Source: Bacteroidales bacterium Phil6
Lineage (GTDB): Bacteria > Bacteroidota > Bacteroidia > Bacteroidales > F082
DNA: 64,000 nucleotides
Assembly: GCA_002633315.1 (NCBI GenBank)
Contig: NWBN01000031.1
Location: 248,001-312,000 of the forward strand
Direction: 5' to 3'
Positions 8,845-17,658 of the stretch are shown piece by piece. The notes below the pieces were generated by a model that saw nothing but the letters and a program-made list of their open reading frames with translations, was not told where the DNA came from and ran no database searches. The position numbers and the translations under genes were made by a program. Each line of letters starts with the position of its first letter. Within the stretch, counting starts at the first letter, position 1.

Positions 8845-9318
8845 TCAGTAATCTAAACCTGGTACATTGACATCCAACATGTCGTAAAGGTCATCTATGC
8901 ACAGACTGTCATCATAACGTTTTACAACGGGAGGCAGCGTGCCTTTTTCATGAACATAGCTGTCTTCATGTATTCCTTCCTGCAAGAATCTGTTTATGTT
9001 CTCAAACAGATTATCATCATTGTCGAAAGTGTATAACTTGTCATTGTCTGTTAAGACCTCAAAGACGAATCTGCCTTCTTTGTTTTTCTTGAATCCGTGT
9101 TCGTTGTCAGTGACAATGAAACGTTTAAGTCCGAAATCATATAAAAACGGCATGATTTGACAGTCGTCGCGAAGCGAGAGGGAACATACTCCATTGTCGT
9201 TGATGACAAATTTGCCTCCTATAGACGGTTTATATGTCTTGTTATAGTATTCTTGTGCTTTTACTGCATCATCTATGTCGTCGAAACGCATGTAAAAGTC
9301 ATAATATCTGTGTTCCAT
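8845..9318 (-). CDS. Hypothetical cytoplasmic protein
   Basis: I do not recognise this 157-residue protein. It has no signal peptide or membrane segment, is acidic, and is rich in Asp and aromatic residues. It opens with MEHRYYDFYMRFDDIDDAVKAQEYYNKTY and has two apparent beta-alpha units. The start at 9318 follows a good candidate promoter by 19 nt, which supports a real, separately transcribed gene between rnpB and the polymerase cassette. Codon use resembles its neighbours. It could be an uncharacterised family restricted to Bacteroidota. Confidence 0.6.
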   Translation of the reverse strand: MEHRYYDFYMRFDDIDDAVKAQEYYNKTYKPSIGGKFVINDNGVCSLSLRDDCQIMPFLYDFGLKRFIVTDNEHGFKKNKEGRFVFEVLTDNDKLYTFDNDDNLFENINRFLQEGIHEDSYVHEKGTLPPVVKRYDDSLCIDDLYDMLDVNVPGLDY

Positions 9319-9337
9319 AATGATTTATTTTCTTGTG

Positions 9338-9345
9338 CAAAATTA
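9338..9345 (-). promoter_or_regulatory. Candidate promoter -7 element of the hypothetical gene
   Basis: Minus-strand TAATTTTG matches TAnnTTTG, 19 nt upstream of the ATG at 9318, in the gap after the dnaE-like stop. It suggests the small gene is not simply the tail of the dinB-dnaE operon. Confidence 0.5.
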
Positions 9346-9384
9346 CGTTTTTTTGTGAAAGAAAGATTTTGTAATAATGAAAAA

Positions 9385-12324
9385 TCATATTTGTGCCTGT
9401 TGCATTTCCATTTTTGCCATTTTAAGTACTTCTATGCTCGGATATCCGAAATCTTCCGTTATTCTGCCGAGAATGAGATAGGTGCCGTCGCCTTGAAATG
9501 GATATGTTTTCAATATGTTGGGAAAATGTACACTGTCGAAAAAATCACCCTGCGAATCTATGAAAGTGGCGAATTGCATCATATCTCCGGTAATGGTTAT
9601 TGTGTTTTTTATGGTGATGAGATGCCCAAGCATACGACATTCTCTGCCAATGTTGTTCATCATTTCACAGGCTTGTATGTCTCCTCTGAAACGTATTTTC
9701 AACATGTCGAACCATGATAATGTCAGAGGAAAACCAAACAACTCTATTTCATCGTATGCGTCTTTAAGTGCTGTGTTTTTCGTGACGGGAAGTCTGAAAT
9801 TATCATCTCCTTTTTCGTCATAAATGAAACGATATTGATTGACATCGTTTTGTGAATATTTATTATTAAACATCATTGCTTCCCATAGAAGTTCTGTTTT
9901 GTTTTTACCGGTGAATGCAAAGGCATTGCTTCTTATCAATAATATTATCTGTTCAATCTTTGGATGTAATCGTTCTATAAAATCTTTTATGCTCAAGTAT
10001 TTGCCGTACATTTCCCTTTCCTTGCATATATTAATGGCAAACTCCTTTTCCAATCCTTGCAGATGAATGAATCCTATATATGCTATATCTCCATAAAGTG
10101 TTGTCAGATAATGACTGTTGTTGACACACAAATGATGAATATTGCCGCCCTTTTTCTTTAATTCATTGAAATATACCCAAGTGGGATAAAATCCTCCGAA
10201 ATTGTTGATGACAGCAACTTGAAACTCCAATGGGAAATGAGCCTTGAGATAAAGGCTCTGCATACTCTCCACGGCGTAAGATGCCGAATGGGCTTTGGAA
10301 AAAGAATATCCGGCAAAAGATTCTATCTGTCTCCATACTTCTTTGATGATATCGTCATTATAACCTCTTGATTTACAGTTATCAAAAAATTTTTGTCTCA
10401 ATCTGTTGTATTCGTCTTCCTTATGACGTTTGTTATTCATCATACGTCTAAGCAAATCTGCATCGTTAAGGTCTAATCCGGCAAAATGATGACATACTTT
10501 CAAAACATCTTCCTGATATACCATGACACCGAAGGTTTCTTTGAGCAAACTGCCTATCAGAGGATGTATGTATTTGATGTCGTTCTGATTGTGAAAACGT
10601 TTTATATATTCTTTCATCATTCCTGATTTGGCTACTCCCGGACGTATTATGGAACTTGCGGCAACAAGTGTTTCATAACTGTCACATTGCAGTTTTTTCA
10701 ACAGTCCTCTCATTGCAGGACTTTCTATATAGAAGCATCCGTTGGTATCTGCATCGCGTAACAACTGTCGAACCTCCTCGTCTTTTTGTATTTTTTCCGT
10801 ATTATGTATGTCTATGTCGATATTTCTGTTTTTCCGTATCATTTCTACGGTATCTTGTATATGGCCTATGCCTCTTTGACTTAATATGTCGAATTTTTCA
10901 AAATGAAGACGTTCGGCAACATACATGTCGAATTGTGTGGTCTGAAATCCTTTTGGAGGCATGTCGAGAGCGGTGTAACATGTTATGGGTTCTTCCGTTA
11001 TCAACACTCCGCCGGCGTGAATGGAACGTTGATATGGAAAATCTTTCATACGTTGTGCCAAACAGTGTATCTTTTGCCATAAGACATTGTTCTCCGGGCA
11101 TGTCGTCGATCCCATCTTTTCAATCTCTTGTTTTGGCATGCCATATATTTTGCCGAGTTCCCGCAATAAAGATCGTTTTTGGAAACTTATGGTAGCTCCC
11201 AATAGTGCAGTGTTTGTTCTTCCATAACGGCTGAAGATATAACTCGTTACCTTGTCACGGTCTTTCCATGAATAGTCTATGTCGAAATCAGGAGGACAAC
11301 TTCGTCCGCTGTTGAGAAAACGTTCAAAATAAAGGTCTAATCCTATAGGGTCAACGTCAGTTATTCTAAGACAGTAGGCGATGATGCTGTTGGCTCCGCT
11401 GCCTCTGCCAATGTATGGTATCCCTTTCGATATGGAATATCGTATGATATCGGCGGTGATGAGAAAATATGACGCGAAATCCAGTCTGTCTATTACTTCA
11501 AGTTCGTGCTCTATGCGTCTGTATGCCTCTTTGTTGTTATTCCCGTAACGGCTTGTCATGCCGTCAAAAGCCATCTTTCTTAACAGTTCATAATCATCGT
11601 ATCTGTTGCCTGTGTAATGTCTTTTGTTTTTTGCCGTCTTAAAGTCGAAATATATATTGCATTGTGAAACAAGACGTTCGCTTGTTTTTACAATGTCTTT
11701 GTACAATATGAAGGCTGCATTTATACGATCGGGGCGGAGCAGTATCTCATCGGGCATGGCATGTAACATGGGGTCCAATCGACTTATCAGCATGTTGTTG
11801 TCTATGGCTCTCATACATTTGTGGAGATGCCAGGAGTCTTCATCTTTGAATGTCACCGGCTGCATTATCACAACTCTGTCTTGGTACTTTCTTATGTCAG
11901 ATGTGATAAGACGTGCTGTCTGAGATAACCGTATTCCTATATATTCATTGTCTTTCAGTTGTTTTACATTCTTATTTCCCAATGGATATATGGTGTAAAC
12001 ATTATTCCACGAGGGAGCATCGGCTTCGTAAGTCATTTTGCTGATGTTATGTCTGCTGATGTGTTCGTTTATCTCTCTGAAGCCTTCGTTGTCTTTTGCT
12101 ATGGCGACATATAATAATTCGTTGTTGTTGCGAAACTCTGCACCTGCAATGGGTTTTATTCCGTATTTGTTGCATTCTGCCACAAAGTCCGGGATACCCA
12201 TGGTCGTGTTGATATCGGTGAGGGCAAGACTGCTTATACCGTAATAATTAGCCTGACGTACAAGCTCTTCTATGGAATAAGTACCGTAACAAAAACTGTA
12301 ATATGAATGTGTGTTGAGATACAT
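9385..12324 (-). CDS. Alternative DNA polymerase III alpha subunit (DnaE-like)
   Basis: C-family DNA polymerase of 979 residues, clearly shorter than the main replicative DnaE (about 1150-1250). It begins with a degenerate PHP domain: THSYYSF is kept, but the usual LTDH reads LTDI. The polymerase core follows: GRGSGANSIIAYCLRITDVDP, and the catalytic PDFDID at about 345-350 with its paired aspartates, then the R-S-I-H-A-G-G-V fingers motif, a helix-hairpin-helix region and a C-terminal OB-like segment. It lies 2 nt downstream of dinB, in an arrangement like ImuB-DnaE2 translesion cassettes, so it is more likely a damage-tolerance polymerase than the replicase. Confidence 0.88.
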   Translation of the reverse strand: MYLNTHSYYSFCYGTYSIEELVRQANYYGISSLALTDINTTMGIPDFVAECNKYGIKPIAGAEFRNNNELLYVAIAKDNEGFREINEHISRHNISKMTYEADAPSWNNVYTIYPLGNKNVKQLKDNEYIGIRLSQTARLITSDIRKYQDRVVIMQPVTFKDEDSWHLHKCMRAIDNNMLISRLDPMLHAMPDEILLRPDRINAAFILYKDIVKTSERLVSQCNIYFDFKTAKNKRHYTGNRYDDYELLRKMAFDGMTSRYGNNNKEAYRRIEHELEVIDRLDFASYFLITADIIRYSISKGIPYIGRGSGANSIIAYCLRITDVDPIGLDLYFERFLNSGRSCPPDFDIDYSWKDRDKVTSYIFSRYGRTNTALLGATISFQKRSLLRELGKIYGMPKQEIEKMGSTTCPENNVLWQKIHCLAQRMKDFPYQRSIHAGGVLITEEPITCYTALDMPPKGFQTTQFDMYVAERLHFEKFDILSQRGIGHIQDTVEMIRKNRNIDIDIHNTEKIQKDEEVRQLLRDADTNGCFYIESPAMRGLLKKLQCDSYETLVAASSIIRPGVAKSGMMKEYIKRFHNQNDIKYIHPLIGSLLKETFGVMVYQEDVLKVCHHFAGLDLNDADLLRRMMNNKRHKEDEYNRLRQKFFDNCKSRGYNDDIIKEVWRQIESFAGYSFSKAHSASYAVESMQSLYLKAHFPLEFQVAVINNFGGFYPTWVYFNELKKKGGNIHHLCVNNSHYLTTLYGDIAYIGFIHLQGLEKEFAINICKEREMYGKYLSIKDFIERLHPKIEQIILLIRSNAFAFTGKNKTELLWEAMMFNNKYSQNDVNQYRFIYDEKGDDNFRLPVTKNTALKDAYDEIELFGFPLTLSWFDMLKIRFRGDIQACEMMNNIGRECRMLGHLITIKNTITITGDMMQFATFIDSQGDFFDSVHFPNILKTYPFQGDGTYLILGRITEDFGYPSIEVLKMAKMEMQQAQI

Positions 12325-12326
12325 GA

Positions 12327-13466
12327 TTATATTGTTATTGCTCTGTGTATGGCATCTTTCCCGAAACGATGCCTTATACTGTCTATGGCACTGTATAAGT
12401 TGTCTGTTACAGTGTTGTCCTCAAACATGTCGAGTTGTCGGGATACATTTATCAGGTTGCTGAATCTAACCCCTATAAGTCTTATTAACAGTCTGCGGTT
12501 GTATAACTTGTCGAATAGTTCATATACTGTATTTGTCAGTTTGTGGTCGAAGGCTGTATATGCTATCTGCTGTTGCCGGGTATGTGTATCAAAGTCGGCA
12601 TAACGTATCTTTATAGTGACACATCCCGTTAGTTTTCCTTGGTTTCTTAATTCAAAAGATAACTGTTCGACCATTGCCGAGAGATGCTTGTGTAACAATA
12701 CCATGTCTATTGTGTCGTTTTCAAAGGTGTGTTCTTTGCTCAACGACTGCTGTTCTTCGTATTGTTTTACAGGACTTGAGTCTATGCCGTTTGCTTTTTT
12801 CCATATCTCCAGTCCGTTTTTTCCAAGCGATTGTTCCACAATATGGATGGGTATTTTACGCAAATCACCTATAGATATAATGCCCATCATATTCAGCAGC
12901 TTGTGTGTTTTCTCGCCTACCATTGGAATCTTGCATACTGACAAAGGATCTAAAAAATCATGTATGTCTTGATGTTTTATATATAATTCTCCGTTGGGTT
13001 TGGCTTCATCAGTTGCAATTTTGGAGATGGTTTTATTCTCTGATAATCCGAATGATATGGGCAGTCCGGTATTTTTTATGATAAATTGCCTTAATTCATG
13101 AGACCATTTGTAACATCCGAAAAAGCGGTCCATGCCGCTGATGTCCACATAATGTTCGTCTATGCTTATCTTCTCGAATATCGGCGCTTTTTCGGCTATT
13201 ATTTCTGTAACCATTTTCGAATACCTGCTGTATAATTCATAGTCGCCTCTTATGAAAATGGCTTGCGGACACAATCTTTTCGCCATACGCATGGGCTGTG
13301 CCGAATGTACTCCGAAACGTCTCGCTTCATAACTGCATGTGGATACTACTCCACGGTCTGATAATCCTCCTATAATGACAGGTTTGTTCTCCAATACAGG
13401 ATTGACTAAACGTTCTACAGAAACAAAAAATGTGTCTAAATCCAAATGTAATATTGTCCTGTTCAT
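12327..13466 (-). CDS. dinB: Y-family DNA polymerase IV
   Basis: Translesion polymerase of 379 residues. Catalytic acidic residues are in HLDLDTFFVSVE (Asp9) and SIDEHYVDIS (Asp103, Glu104), matching the spacing of E. coli DinB (Asp8, Asp103, Glu104). The palm/fingers, a helix-hairpin-helix thumb (KIPMVGEKTHKLLNMMGI) and a little-finger domain (about 240-350) are present. The C-terminus (RRLLIRLIGVRFSNL followed by RQLDMFED) carries the short hydrophobic sequence QLDMF, which resembles a beta-clamp-binding peptide. It is divergent from the LexA-like repressor gene and probably cotranscribed with the dnaE-like gene. Confidence 0.93.
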   Translation of the reverse strand: MNRTILHLDLDTFFVSVERLVNPVLENKPVIIGGLSDRGVVSTCSYEARRFGVHSAQPMRMAKRLCPQAIFIRGDYELYSRYSKMVTEIIAEKAPIFEKISIDEHYVDISGMDRFFGCYKWSHELRQFIIKNTGLPISFGLSENKTISKIATDEAKPNGELYIKHQDIHDFLDPLSVCKIPMVGEKTHKLLNMMGIISIGDLRKIPIHIVEQSLGKNGLEIWKKANGIDSSPVKQYEEQQSLSKEHTFENDTIDMVLLHKHLSAMVEQLSFELRNQGKLTGCVTIKIRYADFDTHTRQQQIAYTAFDHKLTNTVYELFDKLYNRRLLIRLIGVRFSNLINVSRQLDMFEDNTVTDNLYSAIDSIRHRFGKDAIHRAITI

Positions 13467-13556
13467 ATATACCTTATTTATTAATAGCTTTATATCTTAT
13501 ATGTTTCTGAATTTTTCTTCTTGAAAAACAATGTAAAAAAAATAACCTTAAAATAC

Positions 13557-13587
13557 TTGACAAAACGTCTTTGTTGTTGTATTTTTG
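13557..13587 (+). promoter_or_regulatory. Promoter of the LexA-like repressor gene
   Basis: TTG at 13557-13559 and TATTTTTG at 13580-13587 are separated by 20 bp, a good Bacteroidota -33/-7 pair. The -7 box abuts the first of two direct repeats, as expected if the repressor controls its own gene. Confidence 0.65.
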
Positions 13588-13624
13588 ACGAAAATTTAAT
13601 CAAAAATAGCGACGAAAAATTAAA
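13587..13624. promoter_or_regulatory. Pair of direct repeats, candidate repressor operators
   Basis: GACGAAAATTTAAT (13587-13600) and GACGAAAAATTAAA (13611-13624) are near-identical 14-mers exactly 24 bp apart. The first overlaps the last base of the -7 box, and both lie between the divergent dinB and repressor genes. Binding by the downstream repressor is an inference. Confidence 0.45.
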
Positions 13625-13663
13625 CATTTTATTTTATTCTGTCAAGAGGAAAAGGAAAAAAAT

Positions 13664-14476
13664 ATGTATTTCAGTTCTAATATAAAATTTTTAAGGAAAA
13701 GAAGAGGGCAGACTCAAGATGATATGGCTTTTGCCATGGGAATAAAACGTTCAACGTTAAGTGGTTATGAAAACGATGTGGCACAACCCGGTATTGACAC
13801 ATTGATATCGTTCTCAAATTATTTCAAAGTGGCTATTGATACTTTGGTTAAAGTGGATCTTTCCAAGATAGGAGACGAGATGTTGAGTCAGTTGGAGCGA
13901 GGATACGATGTTTTTCTTAAAGGAAGTAATATAAGGATTCTTGCCACTACCGTCGATGCCGGCAACAATGAGAATATAGAATTGGTAAATGAAAAGGCTA
14001 AGGCGGGTTATGCTACAGGTTATTCTGATCCGGATTATATCAAGGAGTTGCCTGCTTTCCATTTGCCTTTTCTTTCCATGAACAGAAAATATCGTACATT
14101 TCAGATAAGTGGAGATTCCATGTTGCCAATACCCGACAAGTCTTATGTTACAGGAGAATACGTGTTGGATATCACAGATATACGCAGTTGGCAGGCATAT
14201 ATAATCATCACTGTAGATGATGGCGTATTGTTTAAGGTGGTGGAAAACAAGTTCGATGAGGGCTTTTTCAGACTGTATTCACTTAATACTTCATATAAAC
14301 CTTATATTTTGCCGTTGGAAAATATAAGAGAAGTCTGGAGATTCGTACATTATATAAGTGACGAGCTTCCTGAATCTCTTGATAATGATAGAGATGTGAT
14401 ATTTAGGACTATGGGGGAAATAAAAGAAACAATAAAAACCATCAGTAAAAAACTTGATGACCGTGATAAATGTTGA
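13664..14476 (+). CDS. LexA-like repressor (XRE helix-turn-helix plus S24 peptidase)
   Basis: Transcription regulator of 270 residues. An XRE-type helix-turn-helix lies at about 5-60 (RKRRGQTQDDMAFAMGIKRS, then LSGYE). A linker contains the candidate self-cleavage bond Ala114-Gly115 in KAKAGY. The S24 domain has the nucleophile Ser152 in SGDSMLP and the general base Lys191 in LFKVVEN. The spacing matches LexA (Ala84-Gly85, Ser119, Lys156), so RecA-stimulated self-cleavage is plausible. It is divergent from dinB-dnaE and is the obvious candidate regulator of that pair. It is not canonical LexA, whose DNA-binding domain is winged. Confidence 0.88.
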   Translation: MYFSSNIKFLRKRRGQTQDDMAFAMGIKRSTLSGYENDVAQPGIDTLISFSNYFKVAIDTLVKVDLSKIGDEMLSQLERGYDVFLKGSNIRILATTVDAGNNENIELVNEKAKAGYATGYSDPDYIKELPAFHLPFLSMNRKYRTFQISGDSMLPIPDKSYVTGEYVLDITDIRSWQAYIIITVDDGVLFKVVENKFDEGFFRLYSLNTSYKPYILPLENIREVWRFVHYISDELPESLDNDRDVIFRTMGEIKETIKTISKKLDDRDKC

Positions 14477-14492
14477 TGATTTTAAAATAAAA

Positions 14493-14524
14493 TTTGGTTT
14501 GAAAATAAAAAAAATGTATTTTTG
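14493..14524 (+). promoter_or_regulatory. Promoter of the tandem lipoprotein genes
   Basis: TTTG at 14493-14496 and TATTTTTG at 14517-14524 are separated by 20 bp, matching the full Bacteroidota consensus. The ATG is 33 nt downstream of the -7 box. Confidence 0.75.
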
Positions 14525-14556
14525 TAAGGTTAATGTTAACTATAAAATAAAAAAAT

Positions 14557-15798
14557 ATGGAAAAGAGAAATTTTATTTTCAGCATTTTTGCTATGGTCAT
14601 ATTTATGCTGTTGGTTGGTTGTAAAAAAGATAATGGCTCGGAAGATGATAATCCTGTAACTCCGGTTGTCGAAAAAACGGAAACACCTGTATTTTCACCG
14701 GCAGCAGGGAACTATATAGACAATGTTACGGTATCATTGTCATGTGCGACGGAGTCGTCCGTTATTTATTATACTCTTGATGGTTCTGAACCTAATGATT
14801 CATTGTCATTGATTTATAGTGAGGAATTTGTTCTGGAGGAGACTACTACAGTTAAGGCACGCGCATATTCTCAGGATTATGACCCGAGCGATGTGGCAAC
14901 AGCGGAATACGTCATCTATTTGGATAAGGTGGCGACACCGGTATTCGTTTTGCCTCCGGGTACTTATAATAATGAGATATCAGTGACCTTTTCTTGTGCT
15001 ACAGAAGATGCAGTCTTATATTATACTCTCGATGGTTCTGAGCCAAATGACTCTACTTCATTAGAGTATGTGTCCAATATAATTTTGAATGAAACGACAA
15101 CTGTTAAGGTACGTGCTTATAAAGACGGGTTGATGCCAAGTGAAATAGCTGTTGGCGAATATGTTATCTCAATGGAGAAAGTGGAAACTCCTACGTTCTC
15201 TATAAACGGTGGAGAGTATGAAGAACCTCAGTATGTGGAAATATATTGCGATACTCCGGATGCCGTTATCCATTATACTATAAATGGCTCTGATCCTAAT
15301 CAACTGTGTACCAAATATACAGAACCTATATATGTGCCTACATCTCGTACCATTAAGGCTCGCGCTTATAAACGCGGCTTTGTGGAAAGTGACGTCGCAG
15401 AAGCAGTTTTCAATATTAAAAAATATTGTGAAGGAGTGCTAAAAATACAGATTGATGATCAGATACCTACAGAATACGAGATTAAGGACTTCTCTCTTAA
15501 TTCATTTAATGGAAGAGTATCCTTGAGATTGTTGACGGAAAATGATAATGTAAATACTCTTATCTCTATAGCAAATACCACTATGCCTACTGATACTGTT
15601 CTCATGTTTAGCAAAGTGGAAGATGGTTATTGTACCGGAAAACTCTATGAGAATGGTTCAACCTTTATCCTTAGAGATGGATATCTTTCCATATCTTCGG
15701 AAGGTGATGTGAGAGTGTTTGAATGTAATGACGTTAGAACGGATTTAATGAGCAAAAAAGAGAAAAAGACATCTTTGTTGTTGAGAGTGATTCTATAA
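14557..15798 (+). CDS. Lipoprotein with three chitobiase-C-terminal-like repeats
   Basis: Surface or periplasmic lipoprotein of 413 residues. The signal peptide ends in the lipobox LVGC (Cys22), followed by a KKDN stretch. Three tandem modules of about 80 residues resemble the CHB_HEX_C_1 fold. Each has a core of the type ETPTFS-x-GGEY, then a Y-YTLDGSEPNDS turn, then TIKARAYK. A C-terminal part of about 130 residues is not recognised. The same kind of module ends the catalytic part of the GH20 enzyme 2 kb downstream, so a glycan-related or structural role at the surface is possible. The next gene follows after 31 nt and is probably cotranscribed. Confidence 0.8.
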   Translation: MEKRNFIFSIFAMVIFMLLVGCKKDNGSEDDNPVTPVVEKTETPVFSPAAGNYIDNVTVSLSCATESSVIYYTLDGSEPNDSLSLIYSEEFVLEETTTVKARAYSQDYDPSDVATAEYVIYLDKVATPVFVLPPGTYNNEISVTFSCATEDAVLYYTLDGSEPNDSTSLEYVSNIILNETTTVKVRAYKDGLMPSEIAVGEYVISMEKVETPTFSINGGEYEEPQYVEIYCDTPDAVIHYTINGSDPNQLCTKYTEPIYVPTSRTIKARAYKRGFVESDVAEAVFNIKKYCEGVLKIQIDDQIPTEYEIKDFSLNSFNGRVSLRLLTENDNVNTLISIANTTMPTDTVLMFSKVEDGYCTGKLYENGSTFILRDGYLSISSEGDVRVFECNDVRTDLMSKKEKKTSLLLRVIL

Positions 15799-15829
15799 CT
15801 AATAAAATACTAAATTAAAAATTATAGCA

Positions 15830-16780
15830 ATGAAAAAAACATTTTTTGTATTGATGATGGTTGCTTCTATTGCAACATTGTTTACAGGCTGTAAAAAAGA
15901 AAATTCAGATGATGTAACACCTACACCTCCTCCTGTTTACAGTAACCAGTTTACTATAGGCGATAATACTTATGATATAGTTTTTGCCGGTAAAATGAAT
16001 GGAATATCAGTTATTCCCGGAATTAATCTTAATGTTGTTGCTTTTGCTTCTGCACCATTGGAGTCTGAACATAACAACTTGTATTGTGTAATATATGATG
16101 GAGAAATAACCAACGGTACAATTAGTGTGGCTCCGGATTCAACATCTATGATCCCTATGCCAAAGGTCGTCGCAATTCAAGATGTTAATCTTGTTCAGGT
16201 GCTTTCTGATATTTCGAATGTTTTGTATGACGGCATAGCAATGGGCATCGGTGGAAATCTGACATTGAATGAGGAAAATGGCACTTACACAGTTACAACA
16301 GAGAATATGACATTGTCATTGAATAATAGTATTGTAAATGGTTCTATCGAATATCAGGGAACTGTTTCTGATATATCTTTTGCTAATGGAGGAAACTTTA
16401 CTATTGATGGTCAGGAACATACAATATTGGCTGCCGGTGTTATGGATATGACTTATTATGGAACAGCTATGCGTGTCATGGCATTTGTGTCAACAACAAC
16501 AACAGATATAATAGCTGTTAAAATCGAAAATGAAATAGAAACGGGTTCTTTCCAAATCCCATTGGATAAGGCAGTTTTTATGATTCGTAATTTTGATATG
16601 TCAACATATAATGGAGATATTTCTGTTGCGACAAGTGGTACTTTGACTGTATCAGATGCGGGTATGTCTATGTATCAAGTTACTATTAATGATGCGTCAT
16701 TTGTAAGTTTAAACGGTTCTTCAGTTGTAAATCTCAATTATAAAGGTTATATTCCTGAATTGTCTTTGCGATTTGAATAG
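15830..16780 (+). CDS. Lipoprotein with internally duplicated domain
   Basis: I do not recognise the family. The 316-residue precursor has a lipoprotein signal (MKKTFFVLMMVASIATLFTG followed by Cys21), then a Thr/Pro-rich spacer. Two related beta-rich domains follow: about 41-185 starting QFTIGDNTYDIVFAG, and about 189-316 starting NFTIDGQEHTILAAG. They share the order F-T-I-x(n)-A-G, a V-x-A-F-x-S strand and a late T-L-T-V-x(n)-Y-x-V-T block, indicating an internal duplication. The gene is 31 nt downstream of another lipoprotein gene. Outer membrane or surface display is inferred from the KKE following the lipid-anchored cysteine. Confidence 0.75.
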   Translation: MKKTFFVLMMVASIATLFTGCKKENSDDVTPTPPPVYSNQFTIGDNTYDIVFAGKMNGISVIPGINLNVVAFASAPLESEHNNLYCVIYDGEITNGTISVAPDSTSMIPMPKVVAIQDVNLVQVLSDISNVLYDGIAMGIGGNLTLNEENGTYTVTTENMTLSLNNSIVNGSIEYQGTVSDISFANGGNFTIDGQEHTILAAGVMDMTYYGTAMRVMAFVSTTTTDIIAVKIENEIETGSFQIPLDKAVFMIRNFDMSTYNGDISVATSGTLTVSDAGMSMYQVTINDASFVSLNGSSVVNLNYKGYIPELSLRFE

Positions 16781-16905
16781 TTGATAAGTTATTCTTTAAG
16801 TTGAATTTGAATAATTTGAAATGTTGCTGTATTCTTATTATTTTTAAAAAAATGTAAATATTTATAAAATATTTTTAAAAATAATGATTGTTTAAAAAAA
16901 TATAT

Positions 16906-16913
16906 TATATTTG
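16906..16913 (+). promoter_or_regulatory. Candidate promoter -7 element
   Basis: TATATTTG matches TAnnTTTG. A TTG at 16888-16890 is only 15 bp upstream, so the -33 assignment is weak. The predicted leader to the ATG at 16987 would be about 67 nt, longer than at neighbouring genes. Confidence 0.5.
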
Positions 16914-16986
16914 CAGCATCTATAGTAAAATAGATAAAATTGCGGAAGCCGAAAAGCTTAGAGTAGGCATTAATTAAATTAATATT

Positions 16987-17541
16987 ATGAAAAGAGTTCG
17001 TTTATTTATGATTGCAGCAATGGCCGCTTTGATATTGGTGTCTTGCGGTTCATCAAAAGAAGCAGTTCAATTAACAACAATTCCTTGTCAGGAATGTAAA
17101 GCTACAGCAGAGACATTCCGTTATCTCGGTCAGGAGGTCTCTGACTCGGATTATCAAAGTCAGTATGCCCGCTCAATGGCTGCAAATGTTGCACGTACTG
17201 AATTGGCAGCAATGGTTAGTGCTACTATTGAACGTGTAACTGATAATTATGCCGGCCAAATTGTCAATAATGAAAATAGCGATTTTAGCCGTAATGTGAA
17301 AGATTTGGCTCGTACTGTTGTAAATCAACTTGTTAAAGGTACTCCGGTAACTTGTGAAGCAAAAGAAGCCGGTTCTAAAAAAGGTTCTACAATCTATTAT
17401 GCTTGCGTAGAACTTACAGGTAAATCGGTTCTTGATGAATTGGCTAACCAGATTAGTAATGATGAAAAATTGAGAGTTGAATTTGAATACGAGAAGTTTA
17501 AAAAAGTCTTTGAAGAAGAGATGAGTAAAATTCAACAATAA
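16987..17541 (+). CDS. LPP20-like lipoprotein
   Basis: Lipoprotein of 184 residues with signal peptide and lipobox LVSCGSSKE (Cys20). The mature part is alpha-helical and Ala-rich (YARSMAANVARTELAAMVSATIERV), as in LPP20-like outer membrane lipoproteins. It continues with a beta strand pair (VTCEAKEAGSKK, then TIYYACVELTG) and a charged C-terminal coiled-coil-like helix. Cys34 and Cys37 form a C-x-x-C pair near the mature N-terminus. It has its own candidate promoter and a strong terminator, so it is a monocistronic unit. The function is unknown. Confidence 0.75.
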   Translation: MKRVRLFMIAAMAALILVSCGSSKEAVQLTTIPCQECKATAETFRYLGQEVSDSDYQSQYARSMAANVARTELAAMVSATIERVTDNYAGQIVNNENSDFSRNVKDLARTVVNQLVKGTPVTCEAKEAGSKKGSTIYYACVELTGKSVLDELANQISNDEKLRVEFEYEKFKKVFEEEMSKIQQ

Positions 17542-17558
17542 CTTAAACAAAAGTACTG

Positions 17559-17585
17559 AAAAAAGCGGGTCATCCCGCTTTTTTT
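17559..17585. terminator. Intrinsic terminator
   Basis: AGCGGG and CCCGCT arms extended by A/T pairing (AAAAAAGCGGG-tcat-CCCGCTTTTTTT), 18 nt after the LPP20-like stop. The flanking A-run and T-run make it functional mainly for the plus strand. Confidence 0.9.
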
Positions 17586-17604
17586 GTTTTTTGTTATTCT
17601 CCTG

Positions 17605-17636
17605 TTGGTATCATAGCTTGTTTATTATTATATTTG
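17605..17636 (+). promoter_or_regulatory. Promoter of the GH20 hexosaminidase gene
   Basis: TTG at 17605-17607 and TATATTTG at 17629-17636 with a 21 bp spacer, 22 nt upstream of the ATG. Confidence 0.65.
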
Positions 17637-17658
17637 CATATTATTAAATTTTTGCAAA

